Positions 1 through 6,999 of a stretch of 15,293 bases of DNA are shown here, one piece after another. Numbering within the stretch: position 1 is the stretch's first letter; each line of letters begins with the position of its first letter. Where the stretch lies: the NCBI GenBank assembly GCA_937943665.1, contig CALEAR010000260.1, forward strand, positions 1 through 15,293. The letters run 5' to 3'. The notes under the pieces are model-generated. The model saw nothing but the letters and a program-made list of their open reading frames with translations, had not been told where the DNA came from and ran no database searches. This stretch comes from an uncultured Alcanivoracaceae bacterium. Its GTDB lineage: Bacteria > Pseudomonadota > Gammaproteobacteria > Pseudomonadales > Alcanivoracaceae. The position numbers and the translations under genes are program-made.

Positions 1-370
1 ATCGTAACCTCCATGCCAATACAGCAAACCAAAGCCAGGACAATATCATAAGCACACCGCCTAAGGGGGTGATGGGGCCCAGCCATGATTGTTGCGTTAG
101 CACTAGGGCGTATAGGCTACCACTAAAACATACCACCCCTAATAGCAATAGAATGGCGGGCACTTTTAGGCCTTTATGTTGGGGGAATTTAGCCCACACA
201 GTGCCCATCAGCAAAAGCCCCAAGCCACCATAGGCTTGGTACTGAGTGGCGGTTTTCCATACCGCTAGCTGCTTTTCACTCACCATGGCTGCTAGGCCGT
301 GGGCTCCAAAAGCTCCTAACGCAATGGCTAATGCCATTATTACTGCGCCAATGCACCATAATGCTCTCAT
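1..370 (-). CDS. DUF423 family inner-membrane protein (YgdD-like), 3' end beyond window
   Basis: The reading frame starts at ATG 370-368 and stays open to the window edge, giving 123 residues. Family members are about 120-130 residues long, so only a few C-terminal residues should be missing. The protein is very hydrophobic and looks like a small multi-pass membrane protein. Family signatures seen are GAFGAHGL at residues 19-26, WKTATQYQ around 38-45, FSGSLYAL around 82-89 and the following LGPITPLGG. The function of DUF423 proteins is poorly known; E. coli YgdD is an inner-membrane protein of this family. A purine-rich GGGGGTGAT just before the start may serve as ribosome binding site. The start lies only about 15 bases after the T-tract of the rpoH terminator, so no promoter fits between them; expression would need readthrough or a promoter inside the 3' part of rpoH. 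Confidence 0.88.
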   Translation of the reverse strand, partial: MRALWCIGAVIMALAIALGAFGAHGLAAMVSEKQLAVWKTATQYQAYGGLGLLLMGTVWAKFPQHKGLKVPAILLLLGVVCFSGSLYALVLTQQSWLGPITPLGGVLMILSWLWFAVLAWRLR

Positions 371-380
371 GATCACCCCC

Positions 381-410
381 ATACAAAAACGCCGCCCAAA
401 AGGCGGCGCT
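381..410 (-). terminator. Rho-independent terminator of the ftsYEX-rpoH cluster
   Basis: Read on the minus strand, a perfect 7-bp stem CGCCGCC/GGCGGCG (408-402 with 396-390) closes a TTTTG loop and is followed directly by five T (389-385). It begins about 20 bases after the rpoH stop codon. This is a textbook intrinsic terminator for leftward transcription. It sits immediately upstream of the DUF423 gene, which points the same way. Confidence 0.9.
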
Positions 411-428
411 GAATTGGCTCACAGGCCC

Positions 429-1286
429 TTACACCATGGCCGCACGCAATTTCTTAATAGCAGCGCTTTCGATTTGACGAATACGCTCCGCTGATACCTG
501 ATACTTATCCGCTAGCTCCTGCAAGGTGCTCTTGTTATCCGATAACCAGCGGCTTTCTAAAATTTCACGACTGCGGTCATCTAACTCAAAAAGCGCCTTG
601 GTTAAATGACGGCTTTTCTGCGCTTCCCAATCCTCATTGGCCACAATATCTGCAGGATCCATAGTGGCGCTTTCTAAATACTGCGCAGGGTGATAACCGC
701 CCTCATCATCTTCATCCACGGGGGCATCGAAGGAGGCATCATAAGCGCCCAAACGCTTTTCCATTTCCTGCACATCTTCCACGCGCACCCCTAAATCTTC
801 AGCCACACGCTTGGATTCATCTAAGGTTAAGCGCGCCATATCTTTTTTTGCACCGCGTAGATTAAAGAACAATTTACGCTGAGCCTTAGTGGTGGCCACA
901 CGAACCACACGCCAGTTACGGATCACATATTCATGAATTTCCGCTTTAATCCAGTGCACAGCAAAGCTCACTAGACGCACGCCCACATTGGGGTTGAAGC
1001 GCTTCACCGCCTTCATCAGGCCCACATTCCCTTCCTGAACAAGATCCGCCAGCGGCAAACCGTATCCGGTATAACTACGCGCAATATGTACCACAAAACG
1101 CAAATGGGCTAACACCAAGCCGCGTGCGGCATCCACATCTTGATGCTCGTACCAACTACGCGCCAGTTCTTGTTCTTCCTCAACAGTGAGTACGGGAACA
1201 GCACTTACCGCCTGAATATAGGCATCTAGGTTGGCCCCCGGCGCAAGCATAGGCATTGCTTCCCACTTTTTAAGTTGTTGAGTCAT
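429..1286 (-). CDS. rpoH: RNA polymerase heat-shock sigma factor sigma-32
   Basis: RpoH directs RNA polymerase to heat-shock promoters of chaperone and protease genes. The 285-residue length is normal for the family. Visible landmarks are region 2 with DLVQEGNVGLMKAVKRF at 81-97, the core and DNA contacts AVHWIKAEIHEYV at 109-121, and the RpoH box QRKLFFNLR at 136-144, which separates RpoH from other group 2/3 sigma factors. Region 4.2 carries a helix-turn-helix at about 254-284 ending IRQIESAAIKKLRAAM. The start is ATG 1286-1284, with AAAGGAG (1298-1292) five bases upstream. It is the last gene of a leftward cluster after ftsY, ftsE and ftsX, but an 89-bp gap to ftsX gives it room for its own promoter and contains a perfect CIRCE operator. 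Known family controls are translational thermosensing and DnaK/FtsH-dependent turnover; the CIRCE implies an added HrcA layer (inference). Confidence 0.97.
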   Translation of the reverse strand: MTQQLKKWEAMPMLAPGANLDAYIQAVSAVPVLTVEEEQELARSWYEHQDVDAARGLVLAHLRFVVHIARSYTGYGLPLADLVQEGNVGLMKAVKRFNPNVGVRLVSFAVHWIKAEIHEYVIRNWRVVRVATTKAQRKLFFNLRGAKKDMARLTLDESKRVAEDLGVRVEDVQEMEKRLGAYDASFDAPVDEDDEGGYHPAQYLESATMDPADIVANEDWEAQKSRHLTKALFELDDRSREILESRWLSDNKSTLQELADKYQVSAERIRQIESAAIKKLRAAMV

Positions 1287-1317
1287 GTGCGCTCCTTTCA
1301 GTATGAATAATCGCTAT

Positions 1318-1344
1318 TTAGCACTCCTACCTATGGAGTGCTAA
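1318..1344. promoter_or_regulatory. CIRCE operator (HrcA binding site) upstream of rpoH
   Basis: A perfect inverted repeat reads TTAGCACTC (1318-1326), a 9-base spacer, then GAGTGCTAA (1336-1344). Both arms and the spacer length match the canonical CIRCE element exactly. CIRCE is the operator of the repressor HrcA, normally found before groESL, dnaK or hrcA operons. Here it lies between the ftsX stop and the rpoH ATG, 32 bases from that ATG, and overlaps the end of a candidate -10 element. If transcribed, it would also form a hairpin in the rpoH leader. HrcA itself is not encoded in this window. Confidence 0.94.
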
Positions 1345-1372
1345 AAGTAGCAAAAGTTCCTCAAATGGACAA
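1344..1372 (-). promoter_or_regulatory. Candidate sigma-70 promoter of rpoH (extended -10)
   Basis: On the minus strand, TTGTCC (1372-1367) is separated by 17 bases from TACTTT (1349-1344), which is preceded by TG plus one base (1352-1350), an extended -10. The predicted start of transcription falls near 1337, inside the CIRCE, so HrcA binding would block polymerase. The hexamers are imperfect and the call is by eye. No convincing sigma-32 or sigma-54 promoter was seen in the 89-bp gap. Confidence 0.5.
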
Positions 1373-1375
1373 GAT

Positions 1376-2368
1376 TTAGAGTAGGTATGGATCCACATCT
1401 TGAATGTGGCGTGAAACCGCTAGCCAAGCACCCATTAACCCTAACAAACCAGCAAATAGTGGAATCACCAGCACATTGCTCCAACCAATACCCACTAACT
1501 CAAATTGACTCTCATAGAGCAAGATAAGTTCATCCACAGGCTTGCCCACCCATAGCAGTGCTATTTGCACCAGTAATACAGAAAGCACACCGCCGAGAAA
1601 ACCATAACAAAACCCCGTATAAAGAAAGGGGCGTCTAACAAAACCATCGGTGCCACCCACAATCTTCACCACCACAATTTCCTCACGACGGCTTTCAATA
1701 CCTAAGCGAATAGTATTCACCACCACTAGCACCACGGCAGTGGCCAAGGCAATGGTGAGTACGCTAACTATCCGTGCCACGGTTTCTATCATGGCATGTA
1801 AGCGCTTCACCCATAACACATCGAGTTGCACCACATCCACAGCATGGTGGGAAGCTAACTCTTTTTGTAGGGTTTCCAATACTCCCGCATCCGTGGTGGT
1901 GGGGTATACCATCAATAACGGTGGCAACGGATTCTCAGGCAGAGCATCTAAGGCATCGCCAAAGCCAGAAAGCGCCTTAAATTCCTCTAAGGCCTCTTCA
2001 CGAGTTACCACTTCAATGCGTTGAATATCCTCTCGTTCTCGCCAGGCAGCGGCTAATTCCTGCTGAGCATTGGGGCTAGTATCAGCACTTAAAAACACCG
2101 ATAAATGAGCGTTACCATCCCAATCTTGCGTAGCCACTTGAGCATTGGTGAGCAACACACTCAACCCCGCAGGCAGTGCCAGAGCAATAGCGATCACCAA
2201 CACTGTCATGGCCGTGGCCACAGGAGCGCCAATGAGACGCTGCCAAGCATCCTTGGCGGATGCCTTATGATGCGCTTTCCAGGCGCGCAATTGATCTTGC
2301 CAATTGCGCTGTATGCGCCGCGCCCCTTTGCGCGGGGTGGGCGACTTTTTCTTCTTAGATGCTGCCAT
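1376..2368 (-). CDS. ftsX: Cell division protein FtsX, membrane subunit of FtsEX
   Basis: FtsX forms an ABC-type complex with FtsE at the division septum and relays ATP hydrolysis to periplasmic cell-wall hydrolase activators. From ATG 2368-2366 the protein has 330 residues. It has a basic cytoplasmic N-terminus (KKKKSPTPRKGARR), a first membrane segment at about 49-73, a periplasmic domain at about 75-195 and three further membrane segments near 197-218, 251-274 and 294-317. It ends in the family-typical DVDPYLL. The conserved ESRREEIVVVKIVGGTDGFVRRPFL stretch after segment two is the usual FtsX/MacB-type coupling region. The frame is open to an upstream ATG at 2422 inside ftsE, but GGAG upstream of 2368 and the 14-base gap after the ftsE stop favour the shorter form. 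E. coli FtsX has about 350 residues. Confidence 0.95.
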   Translation of the reverse strand: MAASKKKKSPTPRKGARRIQRNWQDQLRAWKAHHKASAKDAWQRLIGAPVATAMTVLVIAIALALPAGLSVLLTNAQVATQDWDGNAHLSVFLSADTSPNAQQELAAAWREREDIQRIEVVTREEALEEFKALSGFGDALDALPENPLPPLLMVYPTTTDAGVLETLQKELASHHAVDVVQLDVLWVKRLHAMIETVARIVSVLTIALATAVVLVVVNTIRLGIESRREEIVVVKIVGGTDGFVRRPFLYTGFCYGFLGGVLSVLLVQIALLWVGKPVDELILLYESQFELVGIGWSNVLVIPLFAGLLGLMGAWLAVSRHIQDVDPYLL

Positions 2369-2382
2369 AAGCCGCTCCGCAA

Positions 2383-3048
2383 CTATGAGGCCACCAAACG
2401 TCCCTGCTCCAACTGCAAACAACGATGATGATATTCTTGAATTAACACCAAATCGTGGGTGGCAATAAGCACCGTTACCCCCACACGGGCGAAATCTTCG
2501 AACAAGTCCATGATTTCCGCCGATAACACGGGATCTAAGTTACCTGTGGGTTCATCGGCTAATAATAGCGGGGGTTTATTCACCACGGCACGGGCAATGC
2601 CCACCCGTTGTTGCTCCCCGCCGGAAAGCATCATGGGGTTAAGATGCTGCTTACCGAGCAAGCCCACTTTATCCAGTGCCGCACTCACACGCCGACTCGC
2701 TTCACGGGCTGAATAGCCGGCAATAATTAACGGTAAAGCCACGTTATCGTGCACGGTGCGATCAAACAATAACTGGTGATTCTGGTGCACCATGCCAATA
2801 TTACGACGCCAGTGAGCAATGCCGGAGGTGGGAATACGATTTAAACTTTGCCCACGCACACGGATATCCCCTGCGGTGGGCCGCTCAATCATCATAATGA
2901 GTTTTAGCAAGGTACTTTTACCTGCGCCAGAATGCCCCGTAAGGAAAGTTAGCTCCCCGGCGTGCAACCGCATGCTCACGCGGCTCAACGCATCTCGGTA
3001 GCCACCCGCCAAAGGGTAGCGCTTACTCACCTGCAAAAACTCAATCAT
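2383..3048 (-). CDS. ftsE: Cell division ATP-binding protein FtsE
   Basis: This is the cytoplasmic ATPase of the FtsEX complex. All ABC motifs are present: Walker A GHSGAGKST at 38-46, Q-loop HQNHQLLF around 88-95, signature LSGGEQQR at 141-148, Walker B LLLADEPTGNLD at 161-172 with catalytic Glu166, and H-loop His198 in ATHD. The FtsE-typical DRTVHDNVALPLIIAG follows the Q-loop. The length of 221 residues is standard. The gene starts five bases after the ftsY stop and ends 14 bases before the ftsX start, so the three are surely one transcript. The ribosome binding site is weak (GAG within the end of ftsY), suggesting translational coupling to ftsY. Confidence 0.97.
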   Translation of the reverse strand: MIEFLQVSKRYPLAGGYRDALSRVSMRLHAGELTFLTGHSGAGKSTLLKLIMMIERPTAGDIRVRGQSLNRIPTSGIAHWRRNIGMVHQNHQLLFDRTVHDNVALPLIIAGYSAREASRRVSAALDKVGLLGKQHLNPMMLSGGEQQRVGIARAVVNKPPLLLADEPTGNLDPVLSAEIMDLFEDFARVGVTVLIATHDLVLIQEYHHRCLQLEQGRLVAS

Positions 3049-3053
3049 AGGCT

Positions 3054-4037
3054 TTACTCAATATTCGCCACCACTTCATCAAAGAGGGCGTTCACAAAGT
3101 TATCCGCATCAAAGGGGCGCAAGTCCTCTAGTTGTTCACCCACACCAATAAAGCGAATGGGCAGCCCAATGCGTTGCGCCAAGGCGAATAAAATGCCGCC
3201 CTTAGCCGTGCCATCAAGTTTGGTGAGCACCAAGCCCGTTACACCCACCGCCTCACGGAACTCCAAGGCTTGGTTAATGGCGTTTTGGCCAGTGCCTGCA
3301 TCGAGCACCAAGAGAACCTCATGGGGGGCCTCTGGAATCTGCTTTTTCATTACTCGAGTCACTTTGCTTAGCTCTTCCATCAGATTGGCGCGAGTGTGTA
3401 AGCGCCCAGCGGTATCAGCAATGAGCACATCCACATTACGCGCCTTGGCCGCTTGCACGCCATCATAAATCACCGAGGCAGAATCCGACCCACTAGGCTG
3501 CGCAATCACATTAATACCGTTACGCTTACCCCAAACCTGTAGCTGCTCCACTGCCGCAGCACGGAAAGTATCTCCCGCCGCCAGCAACACAGATTTACCA
3601 CTACGGCGTAAACGCATGGCGAGTTTACCAATGGTGGTGGTCTTTCCTACTCCATTCACCCCCACCACTAATATCACATAAGGGGAAACATCGTTAGGCA
3701 ATTCAAAAGGTTGATCCACAGGCTCTAGCAACGCTCGTAATTCTTCCTTTAGCGCTGCGAACAAAGCATCTGAATCAATCAATTCCTTACGGCTTACGCG
3801 ATCCGTTAAGGCTTGAATGATTACATCCGTGGCTTCCACCCCCACATCTGCCACTAGCAGCTGGGTTTCGATCTCTTCAAAGATCTCATCATCTATTTCT
3901 TTGGCACCCACAAGCAAATCCGCAAGGCCCTTACCAAAACCTTCACGGGTTTTGCTCAAACCTTCACGCATGCGGCGCCAAAAGCCACCTTCTTTTTTTG
4001 TGTTTTCTTGATCTGTGTTAGAAACTTCGTCTGTCAT
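3054..4037 (-). CDS. ftsY: Signal recognition particle receptor FtsY
   Basis: FtsY is the SRP GTPase receptor that docks ribosome-nascent chain complexes at the inner membrane. The NG domain is complete: N-domain helices at about 20-105, G1 GVNGVGKTT at 126-134, DTFRAAA at 156-162, G3 DTAGR at 208-212, G4 TKLDG at 272-276 and closing motif GVGE at 298-301. The segment GGFWRRMREGLSKTREGFGKGL (17-38) is the amphipathic membrane-binding helix. The acidic A domain is nearly absent: the protein has 327 residues against about 497 in E. coli, a short form seen in many bacteria. No good Shine-Dalgarno precedes ATG 4037-4035; the start was chosen because only about 16 residues lie before the membrane-binding helix. 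It is the first gene of the leftward cluster and diverges from the M16 operon across 173 bp. Confidence 0.96.
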   Translation of the reverse strand: MTDEVSNTDQENTKKEGGFWRRMREGLSKTREGFGKGLADLLVGAKEIDDEIFEEIETQLLVADVGVEATDVIIQALTDRVSRKELIDSDALFAALKEELRALLEPVDQPFELPNDVSPYVILVVGVNGVGKTTTIGKLAMRLRRSGKSVLLAAGDTFRAAAVEQLQVWGKRNGINVIAQPSGSDSASVIYDGVQAAKARNVDVLIADTAGRLHTRANLMEELSKVTRVMKKQIPEAPHEVLLVLDAGTGQNAINQALEFREAVGVTGLVLTKLDGTAKGGILFALAQRIGLPIRFIGVGEQLEDLRPFDADNFVNALFDEVVANIE

Positions 4038-4096
4038 AAGAGGTCATTCAACTAGTCATCAATAAAAGAGGCTGCACCTTCGCAAGACACCGGTGT

Positions 4097-4125
4097 ATCC
4101 TACCACCCATGGTTCGCACTGGCAC
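4097..4125 (-). promoter_or_regulatory. Possible sigma-70 promoter for ftsYEX
   Basis: On the minus strand, GTGCCA (4125-4120) lies 17 bases upstream of TAGGAT (4102-4097), four of six matches in each hexamer. It would start transcription near 4090, about 50 bases before ftsY. It is the best pair seen by eye in the 173-bp divergent gap, but such matches occur by chance. No clear promoter was found for the opposite M16 operon. Confidence 0.28.
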
Positions 4126-4198
4126 TGTGGTAACGTAAAAAGAGAATGTAACACAATCCCGTTTCTTCGGCTGTTCATGGTGCGCTCGTTTTGTGAAT

Positions 4199-4206
4199 TA
4201 AGGAGG
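4199..4206 (+). promoter_or_regulatory. Strong Shine-Dalgarno that fixes a GTG start
   Basis: TAAGGAGG is a near-complete complement of the 16S rRNA 3' end and lies four bases before GTG 4211. It decides in favour of this GTG, because no ATG occurs near the signal peptide coding region. Confidence 0.8.
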
Positions 4207-4210
4207 CAAG

Positions 4211-5557
4211 GTGTTAAAACGTTGTTTGCTGTTACTGTTATTTTTATGCCTACAACCCTCATTTGCTTGGGCTAGCTCAACATCACAACCCAACACCCAT
4301 AGCTATACTCTGCCTAATGGTCTTGAGCTCATCGTTAAAGAAGACCACCGCGCTCCTGTGGTTACCGTTATGGTGTGGTACCGCGTGGGCAGCATCGATG
4401 AGCCCAATGGCATGACAGGCATTAGCCATATGTTAGAGCATATGCTGTTTAAACACACCAAACACTTAACACCCGGCGAATATACGGAGCTCGTCGCACG
4501 CTACGGCGGCCGCACTAATGCCTTCACCTCGTATGAATACACAGGTTACTACCAAGAATATGAAGCGAGCCGCTTACCCTTAGCCTTAGAACTTGAAGCA
4601 GAGCGCATGGCAAATTTAGTGATTCACGAAGATGAATTTTATCGCGAAGCCAAAGTGGTGCATGAAGAGCGCCGCCAACGCACCGACGACAACCCCAATG
4701 CCTTGGCTTGGGAAAAGTTTTCCGCCATTTTGCGTCCAGGCACTGGGTACGCCCATCCAGTGATTGGCTGGCAACGCGATATTGAAGGCTTTGCCCCTAG
4801 CCAAGCCCAAGCCTGGTACGAGCAATGGTATGCCCCCAATAACGCGGTGGTAGTGGTGGCGGGCGATGTGGAAGCAGAGCACACCGCCAAGCTAGTACAG
4901 CAATACTTCGGTGCTTTAGAGGCCAAACCCTTACCCCACAGGCCCAAGCCACAGCTTGCACCACCGGCGGGTGAGCGCCGTTTGCAGCTAAAGCTCGGCG
5001 TACAGGTGCCCACTCTACTCATGGGTTGGAACGTGCCTTCCCTGGCCACCGCAGAAAACGAGAAGGATTTCTACGCCCTGCTCATGCTAGCCGGTGTGCT
5101 CGATGGTGGTTACAGCGCCCGCATTGAGCGCCACATTGTGCGTGAGCAACAACTTGCCGCAGGAGCTGGCGCCAGTTACCAAGGCATTGCCCGAGAAGAT
5201 GGCTTATTCACCATTAGTGCCACAGCCAACCCTGGAGTATCCTTGCAAACGTTAGAGGCCAAGCTCCTTGAAGAAATCAACACCCTTGCAAAAACACCCC
5301 CTAGCCAAGAGGAACTAGAACGAGTGAGAGCCCAAGTGCTAGCTAACAAGGTATTCAGCCAAGACTCCGTCTGCGGCCAAGCCATGGAGCTTGGTTATTA
5401 CGCCATGGCCAACATTCACTGGCAAGAAGCAGAAAAGTTTGCCGATAAGCTCGCTAATATCACCCCAGAAGATGTTAGCCGCGTGGCAAAACAGTGGCTC
5501 ATTCCTGAGCGTTCCGCCATCGCCCATGTACAACCACAAGTTCAGGAGGAAGAATAA
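4211..5557 (+). CDS. M16B family zinc metallopeptidase, catalytic subunit
   Basis: This is a predicted periplasmic peptidase of the pitrilysin/processing-peptidase clan. The GTG start gives 448 residues. It opens with a Sec signal peptide (MLKRCLLLLLFLCL, likely cleavage after AWA at 19-21). The inverted zinc motif HMLEH is at 73-77, and the downstream acidic residues Glu146 and Glu153 fit the family spacing (third ligand about 76 residues after the second His). The C-terminal half has the second M16 domain but lacks the substrate-binding R...GLxY motif, reading REQQLAAGAGASY instead. It overlaps the next gene by one base (TAATG). The partner carries the complementary motif, so the two probably form a heterodimer, as known for other M16B pairs. 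Pseudomonas has, as I recall, a similar pair next to ftsY. The substrate is unknown. Confidence 0.9.
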   Translation: MLKRCLLLLLFLCLQPSFAWASSTSQPNTHSYTLPNGLELIVKEDHRAPVVTVMVWYRVGSIDEPNGMTGISHMLEHMLFKHTKHLTPGEYTELVARYGGRTNAFTSYEYTGYYQEYEASRLPLALELEAERMANLVIHEDEFYREAKVVHEERRQRTDDNPNALAWEKFSAILRPGTGYAHPVIGWQRDIEGFAPSQAQAWYEQWYAPNNAVVVVAGDVEAEHTAKLVQQYFGALEAKPLPHRPKPQLAPPAGERRLQLKLGVQVPTLLMGWNVPSLATAENEKDFYALLMLAGVLDGGYSARIERHIVREQQLAAGAGASYQGIAREDGLFTISATANPGVSLQTLEAKLLEEINTLAKTPPSQEELERVRAQVLANKVFSQDSVCGQAMELGYYAMANIHWQEAEKFADKLANITPEDVSRVAKQWLIPERSAIAHVQPQVQEEE

Positions 5558-6999
5558 TGTCAACCTCCCGTTTATCCTTATTATTAGCCATTGCCCTTAT
5601 GGTGAGTGCGCTTATTGGTATCGCCATGTATACCAACTCTGAAGTAAAGCCCACCCCTGAGCTTGAAGAAGCCACTGTGGTATTTCCCACCTCCCTTGAG
5701 GCCATTGAGGACCACAGCGAAGCCCCCGCCATGGAGATTCAAACCTGGCGCACAGAAGCTGGCACCAAGGTGCTTTTTCTGCCCACAGAGCAGCTGCCCA
5801 TGGTGGATTTTCGCCTCACCTTTAATGCCGGTAGCGCACGTGATGGCCAGTTGCCAGGGTTAGCACGACTCACCAACGCCATGCTAGATCAAGGCACTCA
5901 AGCGCTTGATGTAACCGCCTTGGCCGAAGCCTTCGAAAACATTGGCGCCGAATTAAGCTTAGATAGCCATCGGGATATGGCTGTGGCCGCCCTCACCACC
6001 CTCACCGATGAGCCCATTTTGAATAAAGCAGTGGATTTATTCACACAGGTGCTAAGCGAACCCAGCTTCCCCGAGGAAAACCTCAACCGGTTACGCACCC
6101 GCACCCTGCAGCAGTTAAAAATGCAGCAGCAAACGCCCGGCCCCCAGCTTAGCCGTGCTTTCCAAGCTGCTTTGTTTAAAGAGCACCCCTATGGACACCC
6201 TGCCATTGGCACAGAAGAAAGCCTCAACCAAATTGATGTGCAAGCATTAAAACGCTTTTATCACACCTATTACACAGCCGCCAATGCCACCCTTGCCATG
6301 GTGGGAGATTTAGATCGCCAACAGGCAGAGGCCATTAGCGAGCAGCTCACCGCCTCTTTACCACAAGGCGAAGCAGCGCCAGAACTGCCACCAGCGCAAA
6401 TTCAAACCGCCGAGGCTGTGCATATTCCGTTTAATTCTTCACAAACTCACATTACGTTGGGCAATCAGGTGGTGGGTCGCGAGCATCCTGATTACGTACC
6501 CTTGTTTGTGGGCAACCACATTCTTGGTGGCGGCGGTTTTAGCGCCATTTTGATGGACGAGGTACGCCAAAAACGCGGCCTAGTGTATGGCATTTATTCC
6601 ACCATTAGCCCCATGGCAGCAGCAGCTCCCTTCACCATTCAGTTGCAAACTGCCAACCACAATAAGGATGAAGCCCTCACCCTTACACTCTCTTTGCTCA
6701 GAGAGTTTGTGGAAAAGGGGCCCACCGATAAACAAGTGGCCCTTGCCATCAATGATCTTACCGGCAGCTTTGCCTTAGGCACCGCTTCAAATAGCGCCTT
6801 GGTGGGCCAACTTAGCGTTATTGGCTTTTATGATTTGCCCCTAGATTATTTATCTGAGCTCTATGAAGCCCTGCAGCAAGTGGATGCCCAAGCCATTCAA
6901 GAGGCCTTTGCCAAACACCTCAACCCCGAGGCATTAGTGATGGCAAGCATTGGCCCAGAAGCTCCCAAAGAAGAGATCCTCCATGAGCAAGATGAGTAG
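5557..6999 (+). CDS. M16 family protein without zinc site, predicted partner subunit
   Basis: A 480-residue M16 peptidase homolog. A single hydrophobic segment at about 6-25 is a signal anchor or signal peptide, with no lipobox cysteine. Where the catalytic HxxEH should stand, the sequence reads RLTNA (104-108), so both histidines and the glutamate are missing and the protein cannot bind zinc in the usual way. The substrate-binding motif of inactive M16B subunits is intact: Arg337 and Tyr344 in RQKRGLVY. This is the mirror image of the preceding gene, so one active unit is probably shared between them (family knowledge plus inference). The start ATG overlaps the upstream stop by one base, and AGGAGG lies just before it, so translation is coupled. 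The gene ends inside the start of rsmD. Confidence 0.88.
   Translation: MSTSRLSLLLAIALMVSALIGIAMYTNSEVKPTPELEEATVVFPTSLEAIEDHSEAPAMEIQTWRTEAGTKVLFLPTEQLPMVDFRLTFNAGSARDGQLPGLARLTNAMLDQGTQALDVTALAEAFENIGAELSLDSHRDMAVAALTTLTDEPILNKAVDLFTQVLSEPSFPEENLNRLRTRTLQQLKMQQQTPGPQLSRAFQAALFKEHPYGHPAIGTEESLNQIDVQALKRFYHTYYTAANATLAMVGDLDRQQAEAISEQLTASLPQGEAAPELPPAQIQTAEAVHIPFNSSQTHITLGNQVVGREHPDYVPLFVGNHILGGGGFSAILMDEVRQKRGLVYGIYSTISPMAAAAPFTIQLQTANHNKDEALTLTLSLLREFVEKGPTDKQVALAINDLTGSFALGTASNSALVGQLSVIGFYDLPLDYLSELYEALQQVDAQAIQEAFAKHLNPEALVMASIGPEAPKEEILHEQDE

Noticed and set aside
2369..2422. Longer FtsX starting at 2422 inside ftsE
   Set aside because: The added 18 residues overlap ftsE, while GGAG and the 14-base gap before 2368 give a better start.
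4120..4136. TGGCAC resembling the -24 half of a sigma-54 promoter upstream of the M16 operon
   Set aside because: The required -12 GC at the correct spacing is missing (TGTGGTAACG follows), so it does not form a sigma-54 site.
4059..4262. Small open frames on both strands in the ftsY/M16 divergent gap
   Set aside because: They have no family resemblance and overlap the signal-peptide coding start of the M16 gene; this looks like plain intergenic sequence.
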